From assembly GCA_903859265.1 (NCBI GenBank), contig CAIOLZ010000465.1, positions 1-23,105 on the forward strand: a stretch of DNA of 23,105 bases. The letters run 5' to 3'. Shown in pieces: positions 14,164-22,471 of the stretch. Under the pieces are notes generated by a model. The model made no database searches, was not told the origin of the DNA, and saw only the letters and a program-made list of their open reading frames with translations. This stretch comes from an uncultured beta proteobacterium. GTDB taxonomy: Bacteria; Pseudomonadota; Gammaproteobacteria; Burkholderiales; Burkholderiaceae_C. Numbering within the stretch: position 1 is the stretch's first letter; every line of letters starts with the position of its first letter. Made by a program: the position numbers and the translations under genes.

Positions 14164-14334
14164 TTATTCGCGCGGGGCAGCAACAGGTTCATCAGCAGAA
14201 TCCGCCTTGTGGGTTTCTTTAGCGAGCGCCTCTTGGCGCTTTCTGGCGGTTTCTTTTTTGGCTTTTTCGAGGTCATAGAACTGCCACACGGCCAGCGGCA
14301 CCACAAACCCGATAAGAAGTACAAACTCAATCAT
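14164..14334 (-). CDS. small single-pass membrane protein, unrecognised (56 aa)
   Basis: A 56-residue protein with an N-terminal transmembrane helix (MIEFVLLIGFVVPLAVWQFY) and a charged tail rich in Lys, Glu and Ala (EKAKKETARKRQEALAKE) that could form a helix or coiled coil. I use the ATG at 14334, five bases after the crtB stop; the frame is open from a GTG at 14358 inside crtB. It lies between crtB and the 72-aa membrane protein gene, all on one strand with short gaps. No family is recognised. Confidence 0.65.
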   Translation of the reverse strand: MIEFVLLIGFVVPLAVWQFYDLEKAKKETARKRQEALAKETHKADSADEPVAAPRE

Positions 14335-14338
14335 TGCA

Positions 14339-15403
14339 TCAACGTGCCGGACGCTCACGCTCTTCGAGGCGGCCCAGCAGGTTCACCATCCACTCCACTC
14401 GCTCTTCAAAGTTGCGCTGAGGGATGGTCCATATCTGCCGTCTTGGCATCTGCCCTTGGGCATCCAGCACTGATTGCACCAAAAATGCGATGGATGAAAC
14501 GGGGGGCAATGGCGTCGCACCCACTGTGGATGCATTAACCGCCACTGCCGTGGCTCGCGCTATCAGGTAGAGCTTGCGCGGTTTGGATACAACGGCCCGG
14601 GAGTCGATGGAATTGAGGCCATTGCGTTCGAGCTGGCGTCCGATCTCCGCATAAATCAAACGGGCCGCAGCAATGGCCGGGCGGCAGTCCCACGACAGTT
14701 CAGCCACACCACACTCGCCACGTTGGTAGAGCACGTCGGCGCGTTGCAGCAAGCGCCTGGTGAAAACCGCAATGCTTTCATCAAATACCGGCTTGCGCAG
14801 CCACTGGTCCGCATCCATTCCCGCCTCGGAAAACCAGTCACGTGGAATGTAGAGGCGGCCGTTTCGGGCGTCTTCACCAATATCCCGCGCAATATTGGTC
14901 AATTGCATCGCGACACCAAGTTCGCAGGCCCGCGCCAGCGCGGTCTCTGTGGATGCACCCATGATGAGGGACATCATCGCCCCAACCGTGCCAGCCACGC
15001 GCGCGCCGTACGCTTCGACGTCTTCCAGGGTCTGGTAACGCCGCGCCTGTGAGTCCCAGAGAAAGCCTTCCAGCAAAGCGTCGGGCAAAGCGCGGGGAAT
15101 ACCATAGCAATGCACCACATGCGCAAGGGCACGATCCGCGTCAATATCGTTCGGACGACCGGCATAGATGGCATCGAGCCGATATTCCAGCTCGCGCATG
15201 GCCACATCAGCGTCACCGCCTTCATCAATCGCATCATCGGCAAGCCGGCAAAACGCGTACAGCGCGGTGGCAGGAGCACGCAACCTGGCCGGTAACAGGC
15301 GCGATGCCGCGAAAAAAGATTTTGAACCACCCCGCATCAGGGCGCGGCAGGCCGCAAGGTCTGAAAGCCCCAGTGCCGGTTGGTTCAATTCTGGTTTTTG
15401 CAT
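14339..15403 (-). CDS. crtB: CrtB, phytoene synthase
   Basis: A 354-residue enzyme that condenses two geranylgeranyl diphosphates to phytoene, the first committed carotenoid step. The two Asp-rich diphosphate-binding motifs are visible: AFCRLADDAIDEG near the N-terminus and NIARDIGEDARNGRLYIPRD in the middle, along with the catalytic-pocket segment GVAMQLTNIARD. I prefer the ATG at 15403 (MQKPELNQPA) because GAGGG precedes it by nine bases. The ATG at 15430 (nine residues more) overlaps the crtI stop and has no clear ribosome binding site. It follows crtI directly and is the third-last gene of the minus-strand operon. Confidence 0.94.
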   Translation of the reverse strand: MQKPELNQPALGLSDLAACRALMRGGSKSFFAASRLLPARLRAPATALYAFCRLADDAIDEGGDADVAMRELEYRLDAIYAGRPNDIDADRALAHVVHCYGIPRALPDALLEGFLWDSQARRYQTLEDVEAYGARVAGTVGAMMSLIMGASTETALARACELGVAMQLTNIARDIGEDARNGRLYIPRDWFSEAGMDADQWLRKPVFDESIAVFTRRLLQRADVLYQRGECGVAELSWDCRPAIAAARLIYAEIGRQLERNGLNSIDSRAVVSKPRKLYLIARATAVAVNASTVGATPLPPVSSIAFLVQSVLDAQGQMPRRQIWTIPQRNFEERVEWMVNLLGRLEERERPAR

Positions 15404-15422
15404 ATCAGGCAACCCTCGTTTC

Positions 15423-17048
15423 TCATGCATAAGTTGTTACGTCAGGCACCACCATCTCGAGCGTTTTGGCGGACATGAGTACACCCGGTACTCCAGCGCC
15501 TGGGTGCGTGCCGGCGCCCACCATATAAAGTCCATCCACATCTTCACTGCGGTTGTGCGGACGAAACCACGCGCTTTGCAGAAGCAGCGGCTCCATTCCG
15601 AACGCCGCGCCGTGGTAGGACAACAGGCGATCCTGAAAATCCAGCGGAGTGGTGACCCGGGAAGTCACGATATGTTTTTGCAAATCCGGCAGCACCGTGT
15701 TCTCCAGAGCCTGGGCAATGGCAAGCCGGTACGACTCGGCTTTAGCCTTCCAGTCGGTTCCACTTTGCAAATGCGACACCGGGCTGAGCACATAAAAAGC
15801 ATCGCACCCCGGCGGTGCCATGGATGGGTCTGTGGCAGTGGGGCGGTGCAGGTACAGACTGAAGTCCTCGGGAACCACGTGGTGTTTAAAAATGTCGCGC
15901 AGCAGTCCTTCATAACGCGGACCTAGCAACATCATGTGATGCGGTACGTCCTCATAGCGCTTGCTGGTGCCGAAATACCAGACAAACAGGCTCATGGAAT
16001 GCCGGCTGCCTTCAATGCGCTTGTTCGTCCAATGCGCGCGGTATTGGGGTGCCACGAGATTTTTGTAAGTCCACAAGGTATCCGCGTTGGACACGACGAT
16101 GTCTGCATCCAGTTGCTCACCGCTGGCAAGTGTGACGCCCCTGGCCTTGCCACGGCCATTACTCTGGGAATCTATACGAATTTGCGACACCTGCGAGTCG
16201 TACCGGATGCTGCCTCCCAGGCTCTCCAGCAAACGCACCATGGCAGTAATGATGGAGCCTGTGCCGCCCATGGCCCAATGCACGCCGAAGCGGCGTTCCA
16301 GCGTGTTGATCAGGCTGTAAATGCAGGTGACCGAAAGAGGATTGCCACCAATGAGCAAGGGATGAAAGCTCATCACGATGCGCAGCTTGGGGTCGCTGAA
16401 GTGGCCACAGGCCATATCGAAAATACTGCGCCAGCCCTTCATACGAACCATGTTGGGAATGGCGGCAAACAGGTCACCCAGGGTGTTGTAGGGAACACTG
16501 CCCAATTCTTCAAAACCGAGCTTGTAACATTTGTCAGCTTCGACAACAAAGCGCTCATAGGCAGCCAGGTCCTGCGGACAAAATCGCGCGACCTCGTCAC
16601 GCATACGCTTGGGGTCACCGCTGTAGTCAAACCACGTGCCATCATCAAAGCGGATGCGGTAATAAGGCTCCATGGGACGCAGTTGCACATCGTCCGAGAA
16701 CTTTTTACCTGCCAGCGCCCACAACTCATCGAGCATGAAGGGCGCCGTAATGATGGTGGGACCAGCGTCAAAACTGAAACCGTCCTGCCGCCACACATAG
16801 GCCCGCCCACCGGGTGCGTCAAGCTTTTCGAGCACCTGCACACGCCATCCTTTGCATGCCAGCCGAATGGCCGCAGCCAGACCGCCGAAGCCGCTGCCAA
16901 TCACGATGGCTCTGGGTTCACCCTTTTCCGGCACCGGGCCGGTCCCAGCGATCGCGTTTGGATCATTCACTGAATCCCGAGGACTGCTACCAAAAGCACC
17001 GCCACTTGGCGTTAAGCCGCGCTCAAGGGATTTGAAATAATTTGTCAT
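15423..17048 (-). CDS. crtI: CrtI, phytoene desaturase
   Basis: A 541-residue FAD-dependent desaturase that converts phytoene to neurosporene or lycopene. The dinucleotide-binding motif GSGFGG is at residues 51-56, followed by EKLDAPGGRAYV. The C-terminal FAD signature is LYMVGAGTHPGAGVPGVLMS. The ATG at 17048 (MTNYFKSLERG) overlaps the puhE end by 26 bases and gives about 45 residues before the FAD fold, longer than in most CrtI proteins. A later GTG start is possible. The frame stays open to 17135. CrtI is separated from the other desaturase (CrtD, plus strand) by its pairing with crtB. Confidence 0.94.
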   Translation of the reverse strand: MTNYFKSLERGLTPSGGAFGSSPRDSVNDPNAIAGTGPVPEKGEPRAIVIGSGFGGLAAAIRLACKGWRVQVLEKLDAPGGRAYVWRQDGFSFDAGPTIITAPFMLDELWALAGKKFSDDVQLRPMEPYYRIRFDDGTWFDYSGDPKRMRDEVARFCPQDLAAYERFVVEADKCYKLGFEELGSVPYNTLGDLFAAIPNMVRMKGWRSIFDMACGHFSDPKLRIVMSFHPLLIGGNPLSVTCIYSLINTLERRFGVHWAMGGTGSIITAMVRLLESLGGSIRYDSQVSQIRIDSQSNGRGKARGVTLASGEQLDADIVVSNADTLWTYKNLVAPQYRAHWTNKRIEGSRHSMSLFVWYFGTSKRYEDVPHHMMLLGPRYEGLLRDIFKHHVVPEDFSLYLHRPTATDPSMAPPGCDAFYVLSPVSHLQSGTDWKAKAESYRLAIAQALENTVLPDLQKHIVTSRVTTPLDFQDRLLSYHGAAFGMEPLLLQSAWFRPHNRSEDVDGLYMVGAGTHPGAGVPGVLMSAKTLEMVVPDVTTYA

Positions 17049-17895
17049 GGGCGTCAAGGTTCTCGCCATCGGCCTGAGCAGGCCTGGTCGCGGAAAATGC
17101 CGCACTATCGGTGTTTGAATGAGACTTGTAAGCACTGGCGCGCTTGTTCAGCGCCCAATGCCAAAGCGCTGTAGCGTCCAGCGGCAGCACCAGCAGAAGA
17201 TGTTCCAAAACAGCAAGCGCCAGCATGGTGCCAACCAGCGCAAAACCCACTGATTGGGCGGCCGTATTGGCGGGGTTCGATGCGCGAGACACCAACAGCG
17301 CAAGCCAAGCAGTTGCCGCAAAAACAGAGAATGGAAAGAAGCTGTTCATCGCACGCCGGCGGAAACAACTTTGCAGATACGCCAGATGCGGAGGCAAAAA
17401 TGCCTCGCTCAGATTACGCACACCGAAAAACAAATTCAACTTGGCACTGGTTCGCATGATCCACAACACCAGATACGTACCGGTACCCACCTGGTTGGGT
17501 GCATTCCAGGTGATGCCCACAATGGCTAGGCCGACCACCAAGATGCCCATCTCATGCCACTGAACCACCCTGAAAGCCTCCACAAACCTCCACCAGCCAG
17601 CCGCAACAGCGGGCAACGCCGTTTTACGCGGTCCGGTAATCCAGCCGGTGAGAAAACTCAGTTCATTCCAGCCCCACACCAGCAACGCACATGTAAAAGC
17701 ACAGTAGGCTCCCGCCGCGCTGGTCTGCCCTGCGGTGTGAACCAGGCCTATCAGCGCCGCGATACCAAGCAGCGTTGAAAGCAAAAGGCTCACCGAAACG
17801 GTGCTTCGCGACATGCGATTGAGGATCAGCACAATTCCCGTGCTAAACCACCAGATGAATATCGCGAAAAGTACTGCAATGGCCGGTTCAGTCAT
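17023..17895 (-). CDS. puhE: PuhE, putative photosynthetic complex assembly protein 2
   Basis: A 290-residue membrane protein with about seven hydrophobic segments, of the DUF3623 type encoded next to acsF and puhABC in purple bacteria. In Rhodobacter, PuhE affects BChl production and reaction-centre/LH1 assembly. Family-like segments are WGWNELSFLTGWITGPRK, FVEAFRVVQWHEMG and IMRTSAKLNLFFGVRNLSEAFLP. The ATG at 17895 follows acsF after 30 bases; a TTG two codons earlier is less likely. The last codons overlap the crtI start region. Confidence 0.9.
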   Translation of the reverse strand: MTEPAIAVLFAIFIWWFSTGIVLILNRMSRSTVSVSLLLSTLLGIAALIGLVHTAGQTSAAGAYCAFTCALLVWGWNELSFLTGWITGPRKTALPAVAAGWWRFVEAFRVVQWHEMGILVVGLAIVGITWNAPNQVGTGTYLVLWIMRTSAKLNLFFGVRNLSEAFLPPHLAYLQSCFRRRAMNSFFPFSVFAATAWLALLVSRASNPANTAAQSVGFALVGTMLALAVLEHLLLVLPLDATALWHWALNKRASAYKSHSNTDSAAFSATRPAQADGENLDAHDKLFQIP

Positions 17896-17925
17896 ATGCA
17901 ACTTTCAGCTTGACGCTATTGACAC

Positions 17926-19002
17926 CTACCAGACCGGCGCCATGCGCACATCGGCGGTAATCTCGTTGCGCACGACCGGCAACGTGTACAAGCGAAAAAA
18001 CGTCGCAAATGCCGATGTCATACACACCGCGCGTTGAACCAATCCAAATAATCCGCCGCGCTTCTTGGCGGCGTCAATACGGGTCTGCAACTCAAACAGG
18101 CGCTCCAGCCCCTGACGGAATGCCGGATTGTCAATATCCAGCATGATCGGAAATACCTGGCGGGTAATCTCGTTGGTGATGCGAAATACGGTGTAGTCGT
18201 AGGTAGTAGATTCCAGCCCCATTTCATGGTGCAGCATGGGGCGCGTATGGTCGCGCACATACATCGTGGCATACACCGCGAGCAGGAAGAAACGAATCCA
18301 CAACACATTGCCACCACGCAACAAATGCGGATTAGCGCGCATGATCAGGGCGAACGACTCGCCATGACGGAACTCGTCGTTACACCAGCGCTCAAACCAT
18401 TTGAAAATAGGATGAAAACGCTTGTCCGGATTTTTTTCCAACTGCCGGAAGATGGTGATGTAGCGCGCGTAGCCAATTTTTTCGGAGAGGTATGTGGCGT
18501 AAAAAATATACTTGGGCTTGAAGTAGGTGTACGCCTTGGTCCGCTTTAAGCTGCCCAGATCAATTCCAAGGCCGAAGTCCTTGAGGGACTGGTTGATAAA
18601 GCTGGCGTGGCGCGATTCATCGCGGGCCATGAAACGCATGAGTTGCTTGATATCCGGATTTTCAACATTCTTGAAAATCTCGTTGTACAAAATGCAACCG
18701 GAAAACTCGGATGTCAAAGAAGAGATCAGAAATTCCAGAAACTCCTGCCGCATGGCGGGACTGACCTGGGAAAAGCGCTGCGCTACTTCGTCGGCGAATT
18801 CAGGGGTGCGCTGAAAGTGATCGTGGTTGTTGTCGCCCTCGTACTCCGCCATCATGACGTCCCACTCTTTGCGCATGGATGACACATCAATCCTGTCCAT
18901 GGCCTTGAAGTCGGTGGTGTAGAAGCGCGGACTCAGCATCGTGCTTTCGCGAGCCTTTTCGGACGCGGCATCCGCTGTGGAAATCGAAGGTGTTGCTTGC
19001 AT
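17926..19002 (-). CDS. acsF: AcsF, aerobic Mg-protoporphyrin IX monomethyl ester cyclase
   Basis: A 358-residue di-iron oxygenase that forms ring E of bacteriochlorophyll using O2. Two carboxylate-His iron motifs are visible: MARDESRHASF after an upstream Glu (SEFSGCILYNEI), and RWCNDEFRHGESFA after KIGYARY. I chose the ATG at 19002 because GGAG lies six bases upstream of it on the minus strand. The frame is open to 19095, but that part overlaps puhC. The cyclase needs oxygen, so the host can make BChl under at least micro-oxic conditions. An anaerobic BchE may exist elsewhere in the genome; it is not in this window. Confidence 0.95.
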   Translation of the reverse strand: MQATPSISTADAASEKARESTMLSPRFYTTDFKAMDRIDVSSMRKEWDVMMAEYEGDNNHDHFQRTPEFADEVAQRFSQVSPAMRQEFLEFLISSLTSEFSGCILYNEIFKNVENPDIKQLMRFMARDESRHASFINQSLKDFGLGIDLGSLKRTKAYTYFKPKYIFYATYLSEKIGYARYITIFRQLEKNPDKRFHPIFKWFERWCNDEFRHGESFALIMRANPHLLRGGNVLWIRFFLLAVYATMYVRDHTRPMLHHEMGLESTTYDYTVFRITNEITRQVFPIMLDIDNPAFRQGLERLFELQTRIDAAKKRGGLFGLVQRAVCMTSAFATFFRLYTLPVVRNEITADVRMAPVW

Positions 19003-19024
19003 GATCATCTCCGGGAGCAATTTC

Positions 19025-19504
19025 TTATTCAGGCGAAATAGCCAAAAAATGCGCGAATTCGGCCATGTTGGTGGGTCCGAACGATTCAAGGTCAATGTGT
19101 TCGCCGGTCGCAGGATCTGCCAACGTTAATCTGCCATTGGTTCGGGCAATTAAAAGAAAAGGTGGGCCGCTGCCGATGTTTCTGGAATAGCGCTCGCGCG
19201 TCAGAGCACGCAGGGTGCCACGCACAAATCCCTGCTCGCCTCGCACCGTTGTCAACAAGGCACCGGTGTTTCCGTCAATCACGGCCACCGCACCATCGGG
19301 TCGGTCTTCAAAACGCAGCGACCGCTGCAGGGCCACGCTTGCTGCAAGTTGGTCCGGGCCGTTTCCGGTGATTCGGACGAGCCCGACGCTGATAAGGGAG
19401 AACGCAATGATGAAACCCGCGCAATACAAAGCCCACTTGGGGAAATTGTCTGGCCCCATGGATTTGGCGGCGCGCTGGTATGGAAGGGGGGTAAAAGCGT
19501 TCAT
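19025..19504 (-). CDS. puhC: PuhC, photosynthetic complex assembly protein
   Basis: A 159-residue protein with one N-terminal membrane helix (ALYCAGFIIAFSLISVGLV, about residues 25-43) and a periplasmic domain containing the family pattern SLRFEDRPDGAVAVID and GFVRGTLRALTRER. PuhC is needed for full reaction-centre/LH1 levels in Rhodobacter. The ATG at 19504 overlaps the puhB stop (ATGA), so the genes are coupled. The acsF start follows 22 bases after the stop. Confidence 0.92.
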   Translation of the reverse strand: MNAFTPLPYQRAAKSMGPDNFPKWALYCAGFIIAFSLISVGLVRITGNGPDQLAASVALQRSLRFEDRPDGAVAVIDGNTGALLTTVRGEQGFVRGTLRALTRERYSRNIGSGPPFLLIARTNGRLTLADPATGEHIDLESFGPTNMAEFAHFLAISPE

Positions 19505-20181
19505 GCCGTGCTCGCTTGTAAATGGGCCGATGCGTTGGCGTTTTTGTCTGCCAAAGGCAACACAGAAGCTGGCGTTGCAGCCACTCCGGTTTGTATGGAC
19601 CAGACTTCGCTCAATTGTTCAGCCAGCACCTGTGCGTTGGCAACGCAACGCACGGTCGGCTGGGGCCTGGCCAAGTGCCACGGCCGCACGCTGGGCCAGA
19701 GGTGAACCCATGCAATATGTTCCTCAGCCCCCAATGCCACACTGATGTCACCAAAGCCCCGCGCCTGTTTCCGCAGGTCTGCACCGATAATTTTTTTCAT
19801 CGGCAGGTTGAAGGTGACTGTCAGAACAATGCCCAGTCGCATCACCAGGCGCTTACTGGTCAGCGTGTAAACCGTTGTGCGCGCTGTCATCCATGCCAGC
19901 GCCCACACGCTTGCCAGTGCAATTACCGCTAACGGGGCCAGCCATTTCAGTGACAGCGCCACCGCCATGAACCCATCGCCTTGCGTCACCGCGGGTGCAG
20001 CCCGCGCTACCAGCAAAACTGCAAAATAAAGCGCGAGCTTTCGAATATGGAACGCCTCTTTGGCAAGGGCTGCTACGTCCGGAGAAACCTGCCACAAGAT
20101 GTGCTCATCACGGGGCAGGCGCTCTGGCAGCCCATACTGGGGCTCGTACTCGTACTCGTGACCGTGGTTTTTTATTGACAT
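19501..20181 (-). CDS. puhB: PuhB, reaction-centre assembly protein
   Basis: A 226-residue protein with a cytoplasmic N-terminus (YEYEPQYGLPERLPRDEHILWQ), membrane segments at about residues 48-64 and 77-97, and a bacterial PH-like domain (TVYTLTSKRLVMRLGIVLTV followed by NLPMKKI). PuhB is a reaction-centre assembly factor in Rhodobacter. The ATG at 20181 lies 42 bases after puhA. No ribosome binding site is visible upstream of it, and a promoter-like sequence places a possible start of transcription next to the start codon. Confidence 0.92.
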   Translation of the reverse strand: MSIKNHGHEYEYEPQYGLPERLPRDEHILWQVSPDVAALAKEAFHIRKLALYFAVLLVARAAPAVTQGDGFMAVALSLKWLAPLAVIALASVWALAWMTARTTVYTLTSKRLVMRLGIVLTVTFNLPMKKIIGADLRKQARGFGDISVALGAEEHIAWVHLWPSVRPWHLARPQPTVRCVANAQVLAEQLSEVWSIQTGVAATPASVLPLADKNANASAHLQASTA

Positions 20182-20218
20182 TCTGTGTATTGAATGGGTT
20201 ACAACCTAAACTGTCAAT
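20174..20218. promoter_or_regulatory. puhA-puhB intergenic control region with TGT-N12-ACA site
   Basis: TGT at 20186-20188 and ACA at 20201-20203 are exactly 12 bases apart, the PpsR/CrtJ pattern. They lie between inverted copies of ATTGACA (20174-20180) and TGTCAAT (20212-20218). On the minus strand TTGACA (20217-20212) is followed after 17 bases by TTCAAT (20194-20189), a plausible promoter for puhB. Initiation would fall near 20182, giving a nearly leaderless message. It could be chance in an AT-rich gap. Confidence 0.4.
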
Positions 20219-20223
20219 GGGAA

Positions 20224-20994
20224 TTACATCAGGGGCTCGCTGCGGGACGGGTGCGCGTACAAAGTGCCCCCGCCGTAATAGGCGCTGATCTTTTCCTCTT
20301 CGAGTTTTGTCACTTGATCCGGACTGCGGGTGAGCGGAACATCGGCGAAGTGCAGCCCGTAAATGGAATTCACCTCAACCTGGTTGCGGCGAATCCGCGT
20401 AAACGGCACCGGCAGCAGCACCCGGCGTGGTCCGGATTTGCTTTGGGTTTCTACTTCGAGATAGCGGAACATCATTTCGGCCGAGTCAATCCAGATGTCT
20501 TTCACAATGCCGCCCTGCTTGCCGTCACCGCCGATGACCGGAAGTCCCCGCGGGTCAACGTCCTGCGGCGCAACGCTGTACGCCGTGGCGACTCTGAGAG
20601 GCTGAATCAGCGGTACGCCATGGGTCGTCAACTCCGGCACGTCTTCACGCAGGGTGTAGGAACCCGGTCCGATGGCGTCAAGCATGCCGCCGGTTGCAGG
20701 CTCCAGCGCTGAACCAAAGGCCGTGGTGGAGGGCCCGCCGTTAAGCGGTGGTTCTTTGCGGGCCAGGTCCGGCACGGTAACGGTTTTGCCGCTCTCGAGT
20801 TTGAAAGTCTTGGGATCCGGGACCGGCCAACCGGTCACCACCACGCTGTTATTGCGCCCGGTATCCATGGGATAGCCCTCGCGGTGGTTTTCCCGTACGA
20901 GGTAATAAATCAGTCCGGCAAAAAAGACCCAGAACACGTAGAGCATGATCTGCGCGAGGTCGATATATGAAGTGATGGATCCTATGGTGTGCAT
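20224..20994 (-). CDS. puhA: PuhA, photosynthetic reaction centre H subunit
   Basis: A 256-residue H subunit: one transmembrane helix (YIDLAQIMLYVFWVFFAGLI) followed by YYLVRENHREGYPM and a cytoplasmic PRC-barrel domain (GLPVIGGDGKQGGIVKDIWI). It caps the reaction centre and shapes proton entry to QB. The ATG at 20994 (MHTIGSITSY) has AAGGAGAA just upstream on the minus strand. The open frame before it, up to 21045, overlaps the end of lhaA and lacks family likeness. Confidence 0.97.
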   Translation of the reverse strand: MHTIGSITSYIDLAQIMLYVFWVFFAGLIYYLVRENHREGYPMDTGRNNSVVVTGWPVPDPKTFKLESGKTVTVPDLARKEPPLNGGPSTTAFGSALEPATGGMLDAIGPGSYTLREDVPELTTHGVPLIQPLRVATAYSVAPQDVDPRGLPVIGGDGKQGGIVKDIWIDSAEMMFRYLEVETQSKSGPRRVLLPVPFTRIRRNQVEVNSIYGLHFADVPLTRSPDQVTKLEEEKISAYYGGGTLYAHPSRSEPLM

Positions 20995-21034
20995 GGCAAC
21001 TTCTCCTTGGTAACGTGCGGGTAAACAGTGAAAT

Positions 21035-22471
21035 TCAGGCCTCAAGCAGCGCGTGCGCCGGCGCGCTGCTTGAGGGTCTTGCTAGGGGTTTGCGAACCAG
21101 CGGCCCTACAGCCACCAGCGTAATAAAAAGGAACAGCATTTCGACGTGATAAACCACGCTGTATCCGGTAAAGGGAACGGCCATTCCCTGACCAAGGAAG
21201 CCGGCGGAGCTGATTTGCGTGACGACGTCGCGCAGTGCACCGCCAAAAAACATGGCCAGCCCTGCAGCGGTAGATTGCACGGCACCCCAGGCGCCCAAGG
21301 CAAGTCCAACCGACTCTTTGTCTTCCATGCGCATGGCCGTAAATAAAGTGCCCACGGCGAACAAACCGCCACCAAACCCGATGCCCAAAGCGCCGATGCG
21401 AAAGAGCCAGCCGGCATCCATGGGCGCAGAAAAAATAACGGCTGTAAAAGCGGGCAAGCCAGCCAGCGCGCCATAAGCAGCCAGGCGCATCGGGTCAATT
21501 CCGCGCGCCAATTGCCGACCCGCTATCCAAAAGCCCAACAAACCACCACCCGCGAGCATGGCCGTGAGCGCGCTCGTAGCGCCCACGCTCAGGTGCAAAA
21601 TTTCGCCGCCATAGGGCTCCAGCACGATATCTTGCATATTGAAAGCAACCGTACCAAACGCCGTGGCCCACAGGAAGCGGCGCGCATACGCCGTGCTGAT
21701 AAAGCGCTTCCACACCACCTTGAACGGCGGGGGCGGTGCTGCCTTTTTCATGGCTGCAGCGCGCACAGGATCCCGTGGCTCTTGCTTCCATAGCGCAATG
21801 GCATTGAGCAATAGCACCACCTGCCCGGTGCCCTGCACCACACCAATAAGTCGCTCAGCCGAAAAATGGCTCAGCAAAAAGCTGTAAATCAAACTGCCGC
21901 TTACCGCACCCACGAGCAACATGGTGTAGAGCAACGCGACCACACGTGGACGCGTATCTTCGCTGGCCTGATCTGTGGCCAGGGCCAGCCCTGCAGTTTG
22001 AGAAGTCTGTAAACCCGCACCCACCAGCAAAAAGGCCAGCCCCGCGAATCCCTGTGCCAACCAGGACGGAATGGGTATGTACGAGCCCCCTGTCAGCAAT
22101 AGCAGCGCGAACGGCATGGCTGCCAAGCCAATGAACTGAATCAGCGTTCCACCCCACATGAACGGCACACGCCGCCAACCGAAGGCCGAGCGGTGGGTAT
22201 CTGAGTGGTAACCGGTCACCGCACGGAAAGGCGCAACCAGCAATGGCAATGCCAGCATGAGCGACACCAGCCAGGCCGAAACGCCGAGCTCCACAATCAT
22301 CACGCGATTCAGGGTTCCAATCAGCAGGGCCGTTGTCATGCCCATGGTCACCTTGAACAGTGACAGACGCAGAAGTCGCGGTAGCGGCAGCCCCGGACTT
22401 GCCACATCCGCAAACGGCAACCAGCTCGCTGGAAGATTGCGGGCGAACTTGCTGAAGGTCTTGATTCTCAT
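21035..22471 (-). CDS. lhaA: LhaA, LH1 assembly factor (BCD family membrane protein)
   Basis: A 478-residue membrane protein with about 12 hydrophobic segments, paralogous to the PucC encoded at 12295-13713. Shared landmarks are FADVASPGLPLPRLLRLSLF, TLNRVMIVELGV, HRSAFGWRRVPFMW, QTAGLALATDQ and LGAWGAVQSTAAG. LhaA supports LH1 assembly and acts with the Chl/BChl synthesis machinery. It is called LhaA because of its position between bchM and puhA. The start overlaps the bchM stop (ATGA). The 3' end carries a strong inverted repeat. Confidence 0.93.
   Translation of the reverse strand: MRIKTFSKFARNLPASWLPFADVASPGLPLPRLLRLSLFKVTMGMTTALLIGTLNRVMIVELGVSAWLVSLMLALPLLVAPFRAVTGYHSDTHRSAFGWRRVPFMWGGTLIQFIGLAAMPFALLLLTGGSYIPIPSWLAQGFAGLAFLLVGAGLQTSQTAGLALATDQASEDTRPRVVALLYTMLLVGAVSGSLIYSFLLSHFSAERLIGVVQGTGQVVLLLNAIALWKQEPRDPVRAAAMKKAAPPPPFKVVWKRFISTAYARRFLWATAFGTVAFNMQDIVLEPYGGEILHLSVGATSALTAMLAGGGLLGFWIAGRQLARGIDPMRLAAYGALAGLPAFTAVIFSAPMDAGWLFRIGALGIGFGGGLFAVGTLFTAMRMEDKESVGLALGAWGAVQSTAAGLAMFFGGALRDVVTQISSAGFLGQGMAVPFTGYSVVYHVEMLFLFITLVAVGPLVRKPLARPSSSAPAHALLEA
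21040..21075 (-). other. 14-bp perfect inverted repeat at the lhaA 3' end, upstream of puhA
   Basis: CCTCAAGCAGCGCG (21040-21053) and its exact complement (21062-21075) flank an eight-base loop. The repeat lies in the last codons of lhaA, just before its stop at 21037-21035, and about 45 bases before the puhA start. No T-run follows on the minus strand, so it is probably an mRNA stability or processing hairpin. Confidence 0.75.

Noticed and set aside
15936..16973. 345-codon plus-strand open frame opposite crtI
   Set aside because: The minus strand encodes a complete CrtI with both FAD motifs, so this is a shadow.
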